Assembly: GCA_027067235.1 (NCBI GenBank)
Contig: JALXFQ010000009.1
Location: 1 to 9,363 of the forward strand
Reading direction: 5' to 3'
Source: Gammaproteobacteria bacterium
Lineage (GTDB): Bacteria; Pseudomonadota; Gammaproteobacteria; QOAV01
DNA length: 9,363 nt
This document shows, piece after piece, positions 1 to 7,437 of the stretch. Positions within the stretch are counted from its first letter, which is position 1. Each line of letters starts with the position of its first letter. A program made the translations under genes and the position numbers. The notes under the pieces were generated by a model, which saw nothing but the letters and a program-made list of their open reading frames with translations, was not told where the DNA came from and did no database searches.

Positions 1-123
1 CGCGCCGATTTCGCCAATTCGCTGGACGAGAACTCGGTACACGGTTCCGACGCGCCGGAAACGGCTGCTACCGAAATCGCCTATTTTTTTGCCGGTCTGG
101 AGATCTGCCCCAGAACCCGTTGA
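1..123 (+). CDS. ndk: Nucleoside diphosphate kinase, C-terminal 40 residues (5' partial)
   Basis: This is the tail of nucleoside diphosphate kinase, which transfers the gamma phosphate of ATP to other (d)NDPs through a phosphohistidine intermediate in the cytoplasm. The window opens in frame at codon 1. The visible part contains the family signature SVHGSDAPE, in which the histidine encoded at 40-42 is the phosphorylated catalytic residue. It is followed by AATEIAYFF and the characteristic C-terminus EICPRTR. Full-length bacterial Ndk is about 140 residues, so roughly 100 residues lie upstream of the window. The TGA stop at 121-123 shares its last base with the ATG of rlmN (TGATG), which points to translational coupling. 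Identification is secure because the active-site block and the C-terminus are both near-consensus. The start and any promoter are outside the window. Confidence 0.95.
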   Translation, partial: RADFANSLDENSVHGSDAPETAATEIAYFFAGLEICPRTR

Positions 124-1232
124 TGCCTGATACTGATCGACAAGCCAAACAGAATCTGCTGAACCTGACGCGTCAGGGGCTGGCGGACTGGTTTGCCGAC
201 CAGGGCGAAAAGCCGTTCCGGGCGCGTCAGGTCATGCAGTGGATATACCAGCGCGGCGTGGATGATTTCGACGCCATGACGGATCTGGCCAAGTCGCTGC
301 GGGAAAAACTCGGACGCATCGCCGTCATCGAGGCGCCACGGGTCATTTCCGACCACACAGCGGCAGACGGCACGCGCAAATGGCTGATGCAGGTGCCCGG
401 CGGCAGCGCCATCGAAACGGTGTTTATCCCGGAAGCCAAACGCGGCACGCTCTGCGTTTCGTCGCAGGTGGGTTGTTCGCTGAACTGTACTTTCTGCTCC
501 ACCGCGCGGCAGGGCTACAACCGCAATCTCTGCGTGAGCGAAATCATTGGCCAGGTGTGGATCGCCAACAAGCTGTTGTCCGACGCGGCTGGCGACGAGG
601 TTTTCACGCCCCGCGTCACCAATGTGGTGATGATGGGCATGGGCGAGCCGCTGATGAATTTTGACAATGTGGTCGCCGCCATGGCGCTGATGCTGGATGA
701 CCTGTCCTATGGATTGTCGCGGCGCAGGGTGACGCTGAGTACTTCCGGCGTTGTGCCGCAAATTGACCGCCTGCGCGAGGTGTCGCCGGTGAGTCTGGCA
801 GTGTCACTGCATGCGCCCGAAGATGATCTGCGCAGCCAGTTGGTGCCGATCAATGCCAGATACTCCATTGCCGACTTGCTGGATGCCTGTAAACGTTATG
901 TGGCTGGTCACCCGCGCCGGCGCATCACATTCGAGTATGTGATGATACACGGCGTCAACGATACGCTGGAGCATGCGAAACAACTGGAAAAAGTATTACA
1001 TACAGTACCTGCGAAGGTGAATCTGATACCATTCAATCCTTTTCCGGGGTCTGACTTCCGGCGTTCGAGCAATAACGCGGTTTATCGCTTTCGGGACTAT
1101 CTGTTGAGTAAGAATCTGATGACGACAATACGTAAAACACGTGGTGACGATATTGACGCCGCCTGTGGTCAGTTGGCCGGGCAGGTGCGGGATCGCACCC
1201 GGCGTTCACGCAAGGTGACGGCGGAGGTCTAG
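123..1232 (+). CDS. rlmN: Dual-specificity 23S rRNA (A2503-C2) / tRNA (A37-C2) methyltransferase RlmN
   Basis: This radical-SAM enzyme methylates C2 of A2503 in 23S rRNA and of A37 in a subset of tRNAs, supporting decoding fidelity. From the ATG at 123 it has 369 residues. The N-terminal accessory domain (about 10-90) holds the block GEKPFRARQVMQWIY. The radical-SAM core carries CSLNCTFC, with the 4Fe-4S ligands at C118, C122 and C125, followed by the GMGEP SAM-binding motif at 172-176. C348 matches the methylated catalytic cysteine of E. coli (C355) and C111 matches its partner C118; all these cysteines sit exactly seven residues earlier than in E. coli. A TTG at 120 is in frame, but ATG 123 is preferred because of the TGATG overlap with ndk. 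No good Shine-Dalgarno sequence lies at normal distance, so translation probably depends on ribosomes finishing ndk. The paralogue Cfr, a resistance enzyme, is unlikely given the gene neighbourhood. Confidence 0.96.
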   Translation: MPDTDRQAKQNLLNLTRQGLADWFADQGEKPFRARQVMQWIYQRGVDDFDAMTDLAKSLREKLGRIAVIEAPRVISDHTAADGTRKWLMQVPGGSAIETVFIPEAKRGTLCVSSQVGCSLNCTFCSTARQGYNRNLCVSEIIGQVWIANKLLSDAAGDEVFTPRVTNVVMMGMGEPLMNFDNVVAAMALMLDDLSYGLSRRRVTLSTSGVVPQIDRLREVSPVSLAVSLHAPEDDLRSQLVPINARYSIADLLDACKRYVAGHPRRRITFEYVMIHGVNDTLEHAKQLEKVLHTVPAKVNLIPFNPFPGSDFRRSSNNAVYRFRDYLLSKNLMTTIRKTRGDDIDAACGQLAGQVRDRTRRSRKVTAEV

Positions 1233-1236
1233 GGTA

Positions 1237-1992
1237 ATGCGCAAATTATACGCCATGATTCTGGTTTGCGCGGCGCTGGCGCTGAGCGGCTGCAATACCA
1301 CCCGCAGCAGCGAACGTCAGGAGCAAAAGGCGCAGCGCGTTGAGGTGCATACGCAACTGGCGACCAACTACATGCGGCGCGGCCAGTTTGTCGTGGCCGA
1401 GAAGGAGCTGGAAAAGGCGCTGGCGCTGGATCCGGGCAGCCGGGAAGCAAATTTCGCCATGGCTACCTTGAAGAATTCACAGCATTTGGACCGTGAGGCG
1501 GCACGTTACTATCGCAAGGCGGCGAAACATGCCCCGACGGATTCGCCCATTCGTCTGGAATACGGCGCTTTTCTGTGTCGTCACGGCGATCCCGGCAAAG
1601 CCATCGCTCAAATCAGGGGCGTGCTGGATACGCCATCCTACCGACCCAACGGTCAGGCCTGGTTCCGGCTGGGTGAATGCCATTTTGTGCAGCATGATTA
1701 TGCGCAGGCCGAAAAGGCCCTGCGCCAGACGCTGTCCATCGACAAAAACATGGCGCCGGCACTTATGCTGATGGCCAGAATCAAATATGATCAGAAAAAT
1801 TACCTGTCGGCCCGCGCCTATGTGGAACGCTATCTTGCGCTGGGGCGGCCGAATCCCCGGATTCTGTTGCTGGGAGCCAGGACGGAACGTGCTCTGGGCG
1901 ACATGAAAACGGCAAGTCAGTACAAGGGCCAACTATTGGAACTGTTTCCGTCATCCGCCGAAGTGCGTATGCTGGAACAGACAGGAATGTGA
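1237..1992 (+). CDS. pilF: Type IV pilus biogenesis/stability lipoprotein PilF (PilW), TPR pilotin
   Basis: PilF (called PilW in Neisseria and Myxococcus-style naming) is an outer-membrane lipoprotein that helps the PilQ secretin localise and multimerise for type IV pili. The 251-residue product begins with a lipoprotein signal peptide: basic MRK, a hydrophobic stretch, then the lipobox LSGC with the lipidated cysteine at residue 19. The residue after Cys is Asn rather than Asp, which fits outer-membrane sorting by Lol. The rest is an alpha-helical array of tetratricopeptide repeats, for example residues 38-72 (QLATNYMRRGQFVVAEKELE...ALDP), about 73-105, and 141-173 (WFRLGECHFVQHDYAQAEKALR). 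A GGAGG at 1223-1227 lies nine bases before the ATG, inside the rlmN end. It sits four bases after rlmN and one base before rodZ, as in Pseudomonas. Pilus genes themselves are not in this window, so the pilus role is inferred from family and position. Confidence 0.9.
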   Translation: MRKLYAMILVCAALALSGCNTTRSSERQEQKAQRVEVHTQLATNYMRRGQFVVAEKELEKALALDPGSREANFAMATLKNSQHLDREAARYYRKAAKHAPTDSPIRLEYGAFLCRHGDPGKAIAQIRGVLDTPSYRPNGQAWFRLGECHFVQHDYAQAEKALRQTLSIDKNMAPALMLMARIKYDQKNYLSARAYVERYLALGRPNPRILLLGARTERALGDMKTASQYKGQLLELFPSSAEVRMLEQTGM

Positions 1993-1993
1993 C

Positions 1994-2926
1994 GTGGAAA
2001 ATAATGAGGAGCTGATGCAGCAACCTGGCGTGGATAACCCGTTGCCGGGAAAACTGCTGCGGGAAACCCGAACCGGGCGCAACCTGACGCTGGAGCAGGT
2101 GGCGGATGACCTGTGTCTGACGCCGCAACAGGTGGAAGCCATGGAAAATGACGATTACGCCGACCTGCCGGGCGCCACCTATGTGCGCGGCTATTTGCGC
2201 AACTATGCGCGCCTGCTGGGATTGCCGGAGGAACGGATACTGGAAACCGCCGCCATTCCGACCACGGTGATAATGTCTGGCGCGGGAAACAGAAAAGCCG
2301 CCATGGCGGTGGAAAATACGCGCAATACAACCGTAGCCTTTCTGACGGCGGTGATCGTCGCCATTTTGCTCGGCCTGATCTACAGCTGGTGGCAATCCAG
2401 AGAGACTCCCGGTCCGGAACCGGTGACGTCCAGTGATACGGCTCAGAGCCTGCCGGAATCCGTCCGTGGGGCAGCCGCGCCCGCGGCGGCATCCGCCGCC
2501 GGGCAGTCTGCCGCCACGCAAACGTCTGCTGAAGTGGCCAGTCCGCCAGCGGCGTCTGCCGCCGCCAGCGGTGACGTGATCCCGGAGTCAGCCCCTGCCA
2601 ACTTGCCTGCTGCTGCGGCAGACGCCGGCACCCCACAGGACAATGCAGCGCCGGCTGCTACCGAACCCGTATCCGTTTCCAGCGCCGATGGCTCGAATCT
2701 GGTGCTGAAATTCTCGGCCGACTCCTGGGTGGATATTCAGGACGCCAGCGGCAATACGCTGATTCGCCGCACGGTGCCGGCGGGTGAAACCATCGCGTTC
2801 AGGGGAACGCCGCCATTCAAGGTTTTCCTCGGATACGCCAGGGGCGTGAACGTGAACTATCGCGCCGAGGACTATGATGTAACACCGCATATCAGCGGCG
2901 CCATCGCGCGGTTCACGCTTCAATAA
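1994..2926 (+). CDS. rodZ: Cytoskeleton protein RodZ (helix-turn-helix, single TM, DUF4115)
   Basis: RodZ links the MreB actin-like filaments to the periplasmic elongation machinery and so helps set rod shape. The 310-residue product has the expected order. A cytoplasmic helix-turn-helix domain (about 18-85) carries the signature GATYVRGYLRNYARLLGL. A transmembrane segment lies at about 112-132, preceded by KAAMAVENTRN. A periplasmic linker of about 95 residues, very rich in Ala, Pro and Ser (137-230), leads to a C-terminal beta domain (about 236-309) with SADSWVDIQDASG and GTPPFKVFLG. The GTG at 1994 follows AGGAA (1983-1987) by six bases and starts one base after the pilF stop. A second in-frame start, ATG at 2015, is preceded by GAGGAG and would remove seven residues without touching any domain. 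In the usual gammaproteobacterial order ispG follows; here hisS follows after 14 bases. Confidence 0.92.
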   Translation: MENNEELMQQPGVDNPLPGKLLRETRTGRNLTLEQVADDLCLTPQQVEAMENDDYADLPGATYVRGYLRNYARLLGLPEERILETAAIPTTVIMSGAGNRKAAMAVENTRNTTVAFLTAVIVAILLGLIYSWWQSRETPGPEPVTSSDTAQSLPESVRGAAAPAAASAAGQSAATQTSAEVASPPAASAAASGDVIPESAPANLPAAAADAGTPQDNAAPAATEPVSVSSADGSNLVLKFSADSWVDIQDASGNTLIRRTVPAGETIAFRGTPPFKVFLGYARGVNVNYRAEDYDVTPHISGAIARFTLQ

Positions 2927-2940
2927 CCCGGGCCTCTGGC

Positions 2941-4212
2941 ATGGCGGCAAAGCTACAGGCCGTGCGGGGGATGAACGATCTTCTGCCGGGCGAAACAGAA
3001 TACTGGCAAAAGCTGGAAGCCGACGTGGCCGACGTGCTGGCGTCCTATGGCTACCGGCAGATCCGTACCCCCGTGGTGGAGAAGACCGAGCTGTTCAAGC
3101 GCTCCATTGGCGAAGTTACCGATATCGTCGAAAAGGAGATGTACACCTTCGAGGATCGCAACGGCGACAGCCTTACACTGCGCCCCGAAGGCACCGCCAG
3201 CACGGTGCGCGCCGGCTTGCAACATGGTCTGTTTCACAATCAGGTGCAGCGACTCTGGTATGCCGGACCCATGTTCCGCCACGAACGCCCGCAAAAGGGC
3301 CGTTACCGCCAGTTTCACCAGATCGGCGTTGAGGCGTTTGGCATGGCCGGGCCGGAGGCGGACGCCGAGATCATTCTGCTGAGCGCGCGCATCTGGCAAC
3401 GCATGGGCCTGAAGAATCTGCGGCTGGAACTGAATTCGCTGGGCACGCCGCAAAGCCGCGCGCTGTATCGTGACAGACTGGTGGCCTATTACAACGCCCA
3501 CGCATCACAACTGGACGAAGACAGCCAGCGTCGTCTGCGATCCAATCCGCTGCGCATACTGGACAGCAAAAACCCCGCCATGCAGGCGCTCAATGCAGGC
3601 GCGCCATCATTGCACGATTATCTCGATGAGGAATCGCGCGCCCATTTCGCCGCATTACGCGCCCATCTTGACGCCGCCGGGGTTGCCTACACAGTCAACC
3701 CGCGGCTGGTGCGCGGTCTGGACTATTACACGAAAACGGTTTTCGAGTGGATGACCGACGATCTCGGGGCGCAGGGTACGGTCTGCGCCGGTGGCCGTTA
3801 TGACGGTCTGGTGGAGCAGCTTGGCGGCCGCGCTACGCCGGCCTGCGGCTTTGGTATGGGGCTGGAGCGTCTGGTATTATTGCTGATGAATCAGAACCCG
3901 GCGCCAGACCATCATGTTCCGGATATCTACCTGGTCTGGCATGGCGCGGGCGCGGCGCAGGCGGCCATGCAGGTTGCCGAGGAATCACGTAACGCCGGTT
4001 TCCGGGTGCTGTTCGACGGCAATGGCGGCAGTTTCAAATCCCAGTTCAAGCGCGCTGACAAAAGCGGCGCCCGCTTCGCCCTGGTGCTGGGCGAACAGGA
4101 ACTGCAGGACGACAAAGTGGTGGTAAAAGACCTCACCCGCGGCGAGCAGAACACTGTCGCCCGCGATAAATATATTCAAACCCTGTCGGCGCAGGCCGGC
4201 GCCAATCAGTAA
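2941..4212 (+). CDS. hisS: Histidyl-tRNA synthetase
   Basis: This class II aminoacyl-tRNA synthetase attaches histidine to tRNA-His in the cytoplasm. The 423-residue length is normal for the bacterial enzyme. The N-terminus AKLQAVRGMNDLLPGE is the family consensus and fixes the ATG at 2941. An ATG at 2971, after GGGG, would delete this conserved part. Motif 2 is seen at 112-127 (FRHERPQKGRYRQFHQ), the histidine-specific motifs at 256-264 (LVRGLDYYT) and 284-288 (GGRYD), and motif 3 at 303-310 (GFGMGLER) with its ATP-binding arginine. The C-terminal anticodon-binding domain starts near residue 328 and includes GSFKSQFKRADKSGA. There is no clear Shine-Dalgarno in the 14-base gap after rodZ, so initiation may be coupled or helped by a weak G-rich match. 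The shorter HisZ paralogue is ruled out because all catalytic motifs are intact. Confidence 0.97.
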   Translation: MAAKLQAVRGMNDLLPGETEYWQKLEADVADVLASYGYRQIRTPVVEKTELFKRSIGEVTDIVEKEMYTFEDRNGDSLTLRPEGTASTVRAGLQHGLFHNQVQRLWYAGPMFRHERPQKGRYRQFHQIGVEAFGMAGPEADAEIILLSARIWQRMGLKNLRLELNSLGTPQSRALYRDRLVAYYNAHASQLDEDSQRRLRSNPLRILDSKNPAMQALNAGAPSLHDYLDEESRAHFAALRAHLDAAGVAYTVNPRLVRGLDYYTKTVFEWMTDDLGAQGTVCAGGRYDGLVEQLGGRATPACGFGMGLERLVLLLMNQNPAPDHHVPDIYLVWHGAGAAQAAMQVAEESRNAGFRVLFDGNGGSFKSQFKRADKSGARFALVLGEQELQDDKVVVKDLTRGEQNTVARDKYIQTLSAQAGANQ

Positions 4213-4225
4213 CGAGGGAAACACG

Positions 4226-4876
4226 GTGGCTGACCCATTTTTACACGAAGACGACGAACTGGAAAAGGTAAAGGCGTGGTGGAAGGAAAATGGCAAGTCC
4301 ATCATTATTGGCGTGATTCTGGGGCTTGCCATCATCGTTGGCACCAACGCCTGGAAAAGCTGGAAAATACGCCAGGCGGAGCAGGCCTCGGTCCTCTACG
4401 AACAAATGCTGGCGCAGCAGGACAGTAACGGTCAGGCTTTTACCCAGACGGCGGAAACGCTCATGAACCAGTACGGCAGTACCGGCTACGCTGGTCTTGC
4501 CGGCCTGATGCTGGCCAAGCAGGCCTACGATAACGGTGACAAGGCCGCCGCCCAGGAAAAGCTCGAATGGGTGATGAGCAACGCGAAAATGTCCTCGCAA
4601 AAGAATATAGCGCGCATTCGCCTGGCCAGCATCTACCTCGACAGCGGTGACCGGGAGCAGGCGGCTGCGCTGCTGGCCGCGCCTGCGGAAGACAAGGTCG
4701 GGTTCGAGTCCTGGTTTGCCGAGCTGGAAGGCGATCTGAAACTGGCGGCGGGCGACACCAGCGGTGCCCGCGCCGGCTATGCGGCGGCAATGAACCAGCT
4801 GTCGCCGTCTTCCGGCTACCGTGACGCCCTGCAGATGAAGCTGGATAGCGTGGGTGGCGAGAGTGTCGGTGAATAG
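4226..4876 (+). CDS. yfgM: YfgM-family inner-membrane protein, periplasmic TPR-like chaperone ancillary factor
   Basis: YfgM is a single-pass inner-membrane protein. In E. coli it associates with the SecYEG translocon and the periplasmic chaperone PpiD, and helps handle proteins emerging into the periplasm. The 216-residue product has the expected layout: a short acidic cytoplasmic N-terminus (DPFLHEDDELEKVKAWWKENG), a transmembrane helix at about 24-42, and a periplasmic helical-repeat domain with segments such as GDKAAAQEKLEWV and DSGDREQAAALLAAPAED. The start is GTG at 4226, preceded by GAGGG (4214-4218) at a seven-base spacing. It follows hisS by 13 bases, and its 3' end overlaps the start of bamB, consistent with coupled synthesis of two envelope-biogenesis factors. 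The name is given by family and position; function in this organism is inferred from E. coli. Confidence 0.9.
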   Translation: MADPFLHEDDELEKVKAWWKENGKSIIIGVILGLAIIVGTNAWKSWKIRQAEQASVLYEQMLAQQDSNGQAFTQTAETLMNQYGSTGYAGLAGLMLAKQAYDNGDKAAAQEKLEWVMSNAKMSSQKNIARIRLASIYLDSGDREQAAALLAAPAEDKVGFESWFAELEGDLKLAAGDTSGARAGYAAAMNQLSPSSGYRDALQMKLDSVGGESVGE

Positions 4877-6014
4877 GCTGATCGCCAGCGCTGTCACGGC
4901 GCTGCTGCTGGGCGGCTGTGGGTTGTTCTCCGGCAAGACCAGCAGCGGGCCGGAGCCTGCTCCCTTGCCGCAAATCGAACAGACGGTGGTGATTGAAAAA
5001 CTGTGGTCGGAAGATACCGGTAACGGCGCTGGCGGCCAGTATCTGAAGTTGCGGCCGGTGTTGGGTGCCGACGCCATCTATGCGGCGGATTACGATGGCA
5101 GAGTCAGCGCCTATGCGCTGGACAGCGGCAAGCGTCTGTGGCGCACCAGAATCAGGGAGAACATTACCGGCGCCACCGGATTTGGCGGTGCCAGCGTGTT
5201 CGTGGGCACCCTCAAGGGCCATGTCTATGCTTTTGATTCGGACAGCGGAGAGCAAAGCTGGAAAACAGCCCTTTCCTCGGAAATACTGGCACCGCCGGTG
5301 AGCGATGGCGCCGTCGTGGTGGCCAAGTCCACGGACGGCAAGCTGTTCGGGCTGGATGCCGCCGACGGCGAAAAAATCTGGCTGTACCAGCGCACGGTGC
5401 CGACCTTGAGTCTGCGCGGGACTTCCGCGCCGGTGATTTTTCAGAATGTCGTGCTCAGCGGCTTTGCCAGCGGCAAGCTGACCGCCAATGATCTGGCCAC
5501 CGGCCGCATACTGTGGGAAATCAGCGTTGCCTATCCCAGTGGCCGCAGCGAGATAGACCGGCTGGTGGATGTGGACACCAGTCCGCTGATCGCTGATGCC
5601 ATCCTCTATACCGCGGCCTATCAGGGCCAGGTCAACGCCATCTCGCTGCGCAGCGGCCGCCGCGTCTGGACACGCAAGGTTTCCACCTATGAAGACATGG
5701 CGGCCGATGGCCGTTATCTGTACATCGTCGATAATGAAAGCCGCGTGCGCGCGCTCGACATGCAGACCGGTGAGCCGGCATGGACCCAGGATGCTCTGCT
5801 CGGGCGCAGGCTTACCGGCCCGGCGATGATCGGCCAGTATATTGCTGTCGCCGACTACAAGGGCTATGTGCACCTGCTGGAGCCGTCGGAAGGCAAACTG
5901 GTCGGCCGCGTCAAACTCAGTGGTGGCGGCGCGCTGGCGACGCCGGTCAGTGATAGCGAGCATCTGTATCTGTTCACCAGCAAGGGCAAGTTGACTGCTC
6001 TGGGCCTGAAATAA
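4869..6014 (+). CDS. bamB: Outer membrane protein assembly factor BamB (lipoprotein, beta-propeller)
   Basis: BamB is a lipoprotein of the BAM complex, which inserts beta-barrel proteins into the outer membrane. The product is a signal peptide (NRLIASAVTALLLGGC, lipidated Cys at residue 17) followed by PQQ-like propeller repeats, each with a pattern like GRVSAYALDSGKRLW or GHVYAFDSDSGEQSW. Residues that contact BamA in E. coli are kept: the LSLR block (L180, L182, R183 here) and the DVD block (D234, D236). Both sit at a constant offset from E. coli L192/L194/R195 and D246/D248. Three in-frame GTG codons (4854, 4863, 4869) could start it. I chose 4869 because it gives a standard 17-residue lipoprotein signal, with an eight-base overlap with yfgM. 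The 4854 start would add five residues. The stop is ten bases before der. Confidence 0.94.
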   Translation: MNRLIASAVTALLLGGCGLFSGKTSSGPEPAPLPQIEQTVVIEKLWSEDTGNGAGGQYLKLRPVLGADAIYAADYDGRVSAYALDSGKRLWRTRIRENITGATGFGGASVFVGTLKGHVYAFDSDSGEQSWKTALSSEILAPPVSDGAVVVAKSTDGKLFGLDAADGEKIWLYQRTVPTLSLRGTSAPVIFQNVVLSGFASGKLTANDLATGRILWEISVAYPSGRSEIDRLVDVDTSPLIADAILYTAAYQGQVNAISLRSGRRVWTRKVSTYEDMAADGRYLYIVDNESRVRALDMQTGEPAWTQDALLGRRLTGPAMIGQYIAVADYKGYVHLLEPSEGKLVGRVKLSGGGALATPVSDSEHLYLFTSKGKLTALGLK

Positions 6015-6024
6015 ACGGACTTCC

Positions 6025-7398
6025 ATGAAACCGGTTATTGTTCTGGTGGGCCGCCCCAATGTGGGCAAGTCCACCCTGTTCAATCAACTCACGCGCAGCC
6101 GTGACGCGCTGGTGGCGGAAGAGCCAGGCCTCACCCGCGATCGCCAGTATGGCGAGGGCAAGCTGGGCGAAAAACCGTTTCTGGTGGTGGATACCGGCGG
6201 CATCGACATCGACAAAGAAGGCATCAATGCTGAAATGCGATCACAGGTGCAACTGGCCATCGACGAAGCCAGTACAGTGATACTGGTGACCGATGGGCAT
6301 GAAGGCCTGACCGCCATCGAGGAAGAACTGGCAGATCGCCTGCGTGCCACCGGCAAGCCGTTCTGGGTCGCCGTGAACAAGACCGAGAGTCTCGACCCCG
6401 ACATGGCCACGGCCGAGTTCTACCGGCTTTCTCCCAGGGGCGTCATTCCCATTGCCGCTGCTCATCGGCGCGGTATCCAGTCGCTGGTGGAGCAGGTGAT
6501 GGAAGAATATCCCGCCGTGGAAGAGCAAGACGAGGAAAAAAGGAAAATACCTTATATCGCCGTGGTGGGCCGACCCAATGCCGGCAAGTCCACCCTGGTC
6601 AACCGCCTGCTTGGCGAGGAGCGGGTGGTGGTATTCGACCAGCCCGGCACCACCCGCGACAGTATTTTCGTGCCGCTGGAACGCGACGACAGGGAATACA
6701 TGTTCATCGACACCGCAGGCATACGCCGGCGCGGTAAAGTCTCCGAGCGGGCAGAGAAGTTTTCCATTGTCAAAACCATTCAGGCCATTGATCAGGCCAA
6801 TGTGGTCATAGTCATGTTCGACGCGCAGCGTGAAATATCGGAGCAGGATATTCGTCTGGCCGGGTTTGTCGCCAACAAGGGCCGGGCGGTGATCGTTGCG
6901 GTGAATAAATGGGACGGCCTGAGCCGGGAAAAGCGCCAGGAAGTGAAAAAAGACATTCTGCGCAAATTGCCGTTTCTGCAGTATGCGCGCGTGTTTTATA
7001 TTTCGGCGTTGCACGGTACGGCCGTGGGCGATTTGTATCCCGCCATCGACGAAGCCTATGCCTCGGCCATGGTGGAACTGGCTACACCGGACTTGACGCG
7101 CGCCATCCGCGACGCGGCGGAAAAGACGCCGCCGCCCATGGTGGAAGGCCGCCGCATCAAGCCGAAATTTGCCCACCAGGGCGCTAAAAATCCACCCGTC
7201 ATCGTCATCCACGGCAACCAGGTGGACAAACTCAAACGACCCTACAAACGCTATCTGGAAAACGTGGTGCGCAAGGAATTCGATCTGTGGGGAACGCCCA
7301 TACGTATCGAAACGCGCGAGCAATCAAACCCGTTCAAGGAACGCAACAAGAACGCCAAACCAACGTATTCGCGGAAACTGAGACGTAAAATCCGGTAG
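6025..7398 (+). CDS. der: Ribosome-assembly GTPase Der (EngA), tandem G domains
   Basis: Der (EngA) is an essential GTPase with two G domains in tandem that helps mature the 50S ribosomal subunit. The 457 residues show G domain 1 with G1 GRPNVGKST (9-17), G2 around T37 in GLTRDR, and G3 DTGG (56-59), then G4 NKTE (118-121). A short acidic linker (about 160-174) leads to G domain 2 with G1 GRPNAGKST (182-190), G2 in GTTRDS, G3 DTAG (229-232), G4 NKWD (294-297) and G5 SAL (327-329). The C-terminal KH-like domain (about 355-440) includes KFAHQGAKNPP and HGNQVDKLKRPYKRYL, and the tail is strongly basic. The G4 aspartate of domain 1 is glutamate, and the inter-domain linker is short compared with E. 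coli. The ATG at 6025 starts the first beta strand directly and is the natural start. It is probably the last gene of the conserved operon. Confidence 0.97.
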   Translation: MKPVIVLVGRPNVGKSTLFNQLTRSRDALVAEEPGLTRDRQYGEGKLGEKPFLVVDTGGIDIDKEGINAEMRSQVQLAIDEASTVILVTDGHEGLTAIEEELADRLRATGKPFWVAVNKTESLDPDMATAEFYRLSPRGVIPIAAAHRRGIQSLVEQVMEEYPAVEEQDEEKRKIPYIAVVGRPNAGKSTLVNRLLGEERVVVFDQPGTTRDSIFVPLERDDREYMFIDTAGIRRRGKVSERAEKFSIVKTIQAIDQANVVIVMFDAQREISEQDIRLAGFVANKGRAVIVAVNKWDGLSREKRQEVKKDILRKLPFLQYARVFYISALHGTAVGDLYPAIDEAYASAMVELATPDLTRAIRDAAEKTPPPMVEGRRIKPKFAHQGAKNPPVIVIHGNQVDKLKRPYKRYLENVVRKEFDLWGTPIRIETREQSNPFKERNKNAKPTYSRKLRRKIR

Positions 7399-7437
7399 CA
7401 ACGACGCTCCCACAAACATGGACACAAAGGTAAACAC

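Larger units (their letters stand above)
1..7398 (+). other. Putative ndk-rlmN-pilF-rodZ-hisS-yfgM-bamB-der operon
   Basis: Eight genes run in the same direction with junctions of -1, +4, +1, +14, +13, -8 (with the chosen bamB start) and +10 bases. No terminator-like hairpin with a T-tract was seen between them. The order is the one known in Gammaproteobacteria such as Pseudomonas, except that ispG is absent between rodZ and hisS. One polycistronic message with coupled translation is the simplest reading. The promoter lies before the window, and internal promoters cannot be excluded. Confidence 0.75.

Noticed and set aside
81..761. Antisense reading frame of 226 codons opposite rlmN
   Set aside because: It lies in the complementary register of rlmN. 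The composition is dominated by His and Arg, which is typical of the reverse complement of GC-rich genes.
2269..2274. GATAAT inside rodZ as an internal promoter for hisS
   Set aside because: There is no matching -35 at normal spacing and it lies about 670 bases before hisS.
4461..6083. Antisense reading frame of 540 codons opposite yfgM, bamB and the start of der
   Set aside because: It shares the codon register of bamB on the opposite strand. In this GC-rich genome the complements of stop codons (TTA, CTA, TCA) are rarely used, so this register stays open by chance. The product shows no recognisable domain, and bamB is unmistakable on the plus strand.
6241..7323. Antisense reading frame of 360 codons opposite der
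   Set aside because: It is a shadow in the complementary register of der. The translation is rich in His, Phe and Val without domain structure.
7386..7391. TAAAAT as a -10 box for the epimerase gene
   Set aside because: No -35-like hexamer lies 16 to 18 bases upstream, so a promoter cannot be supported here.
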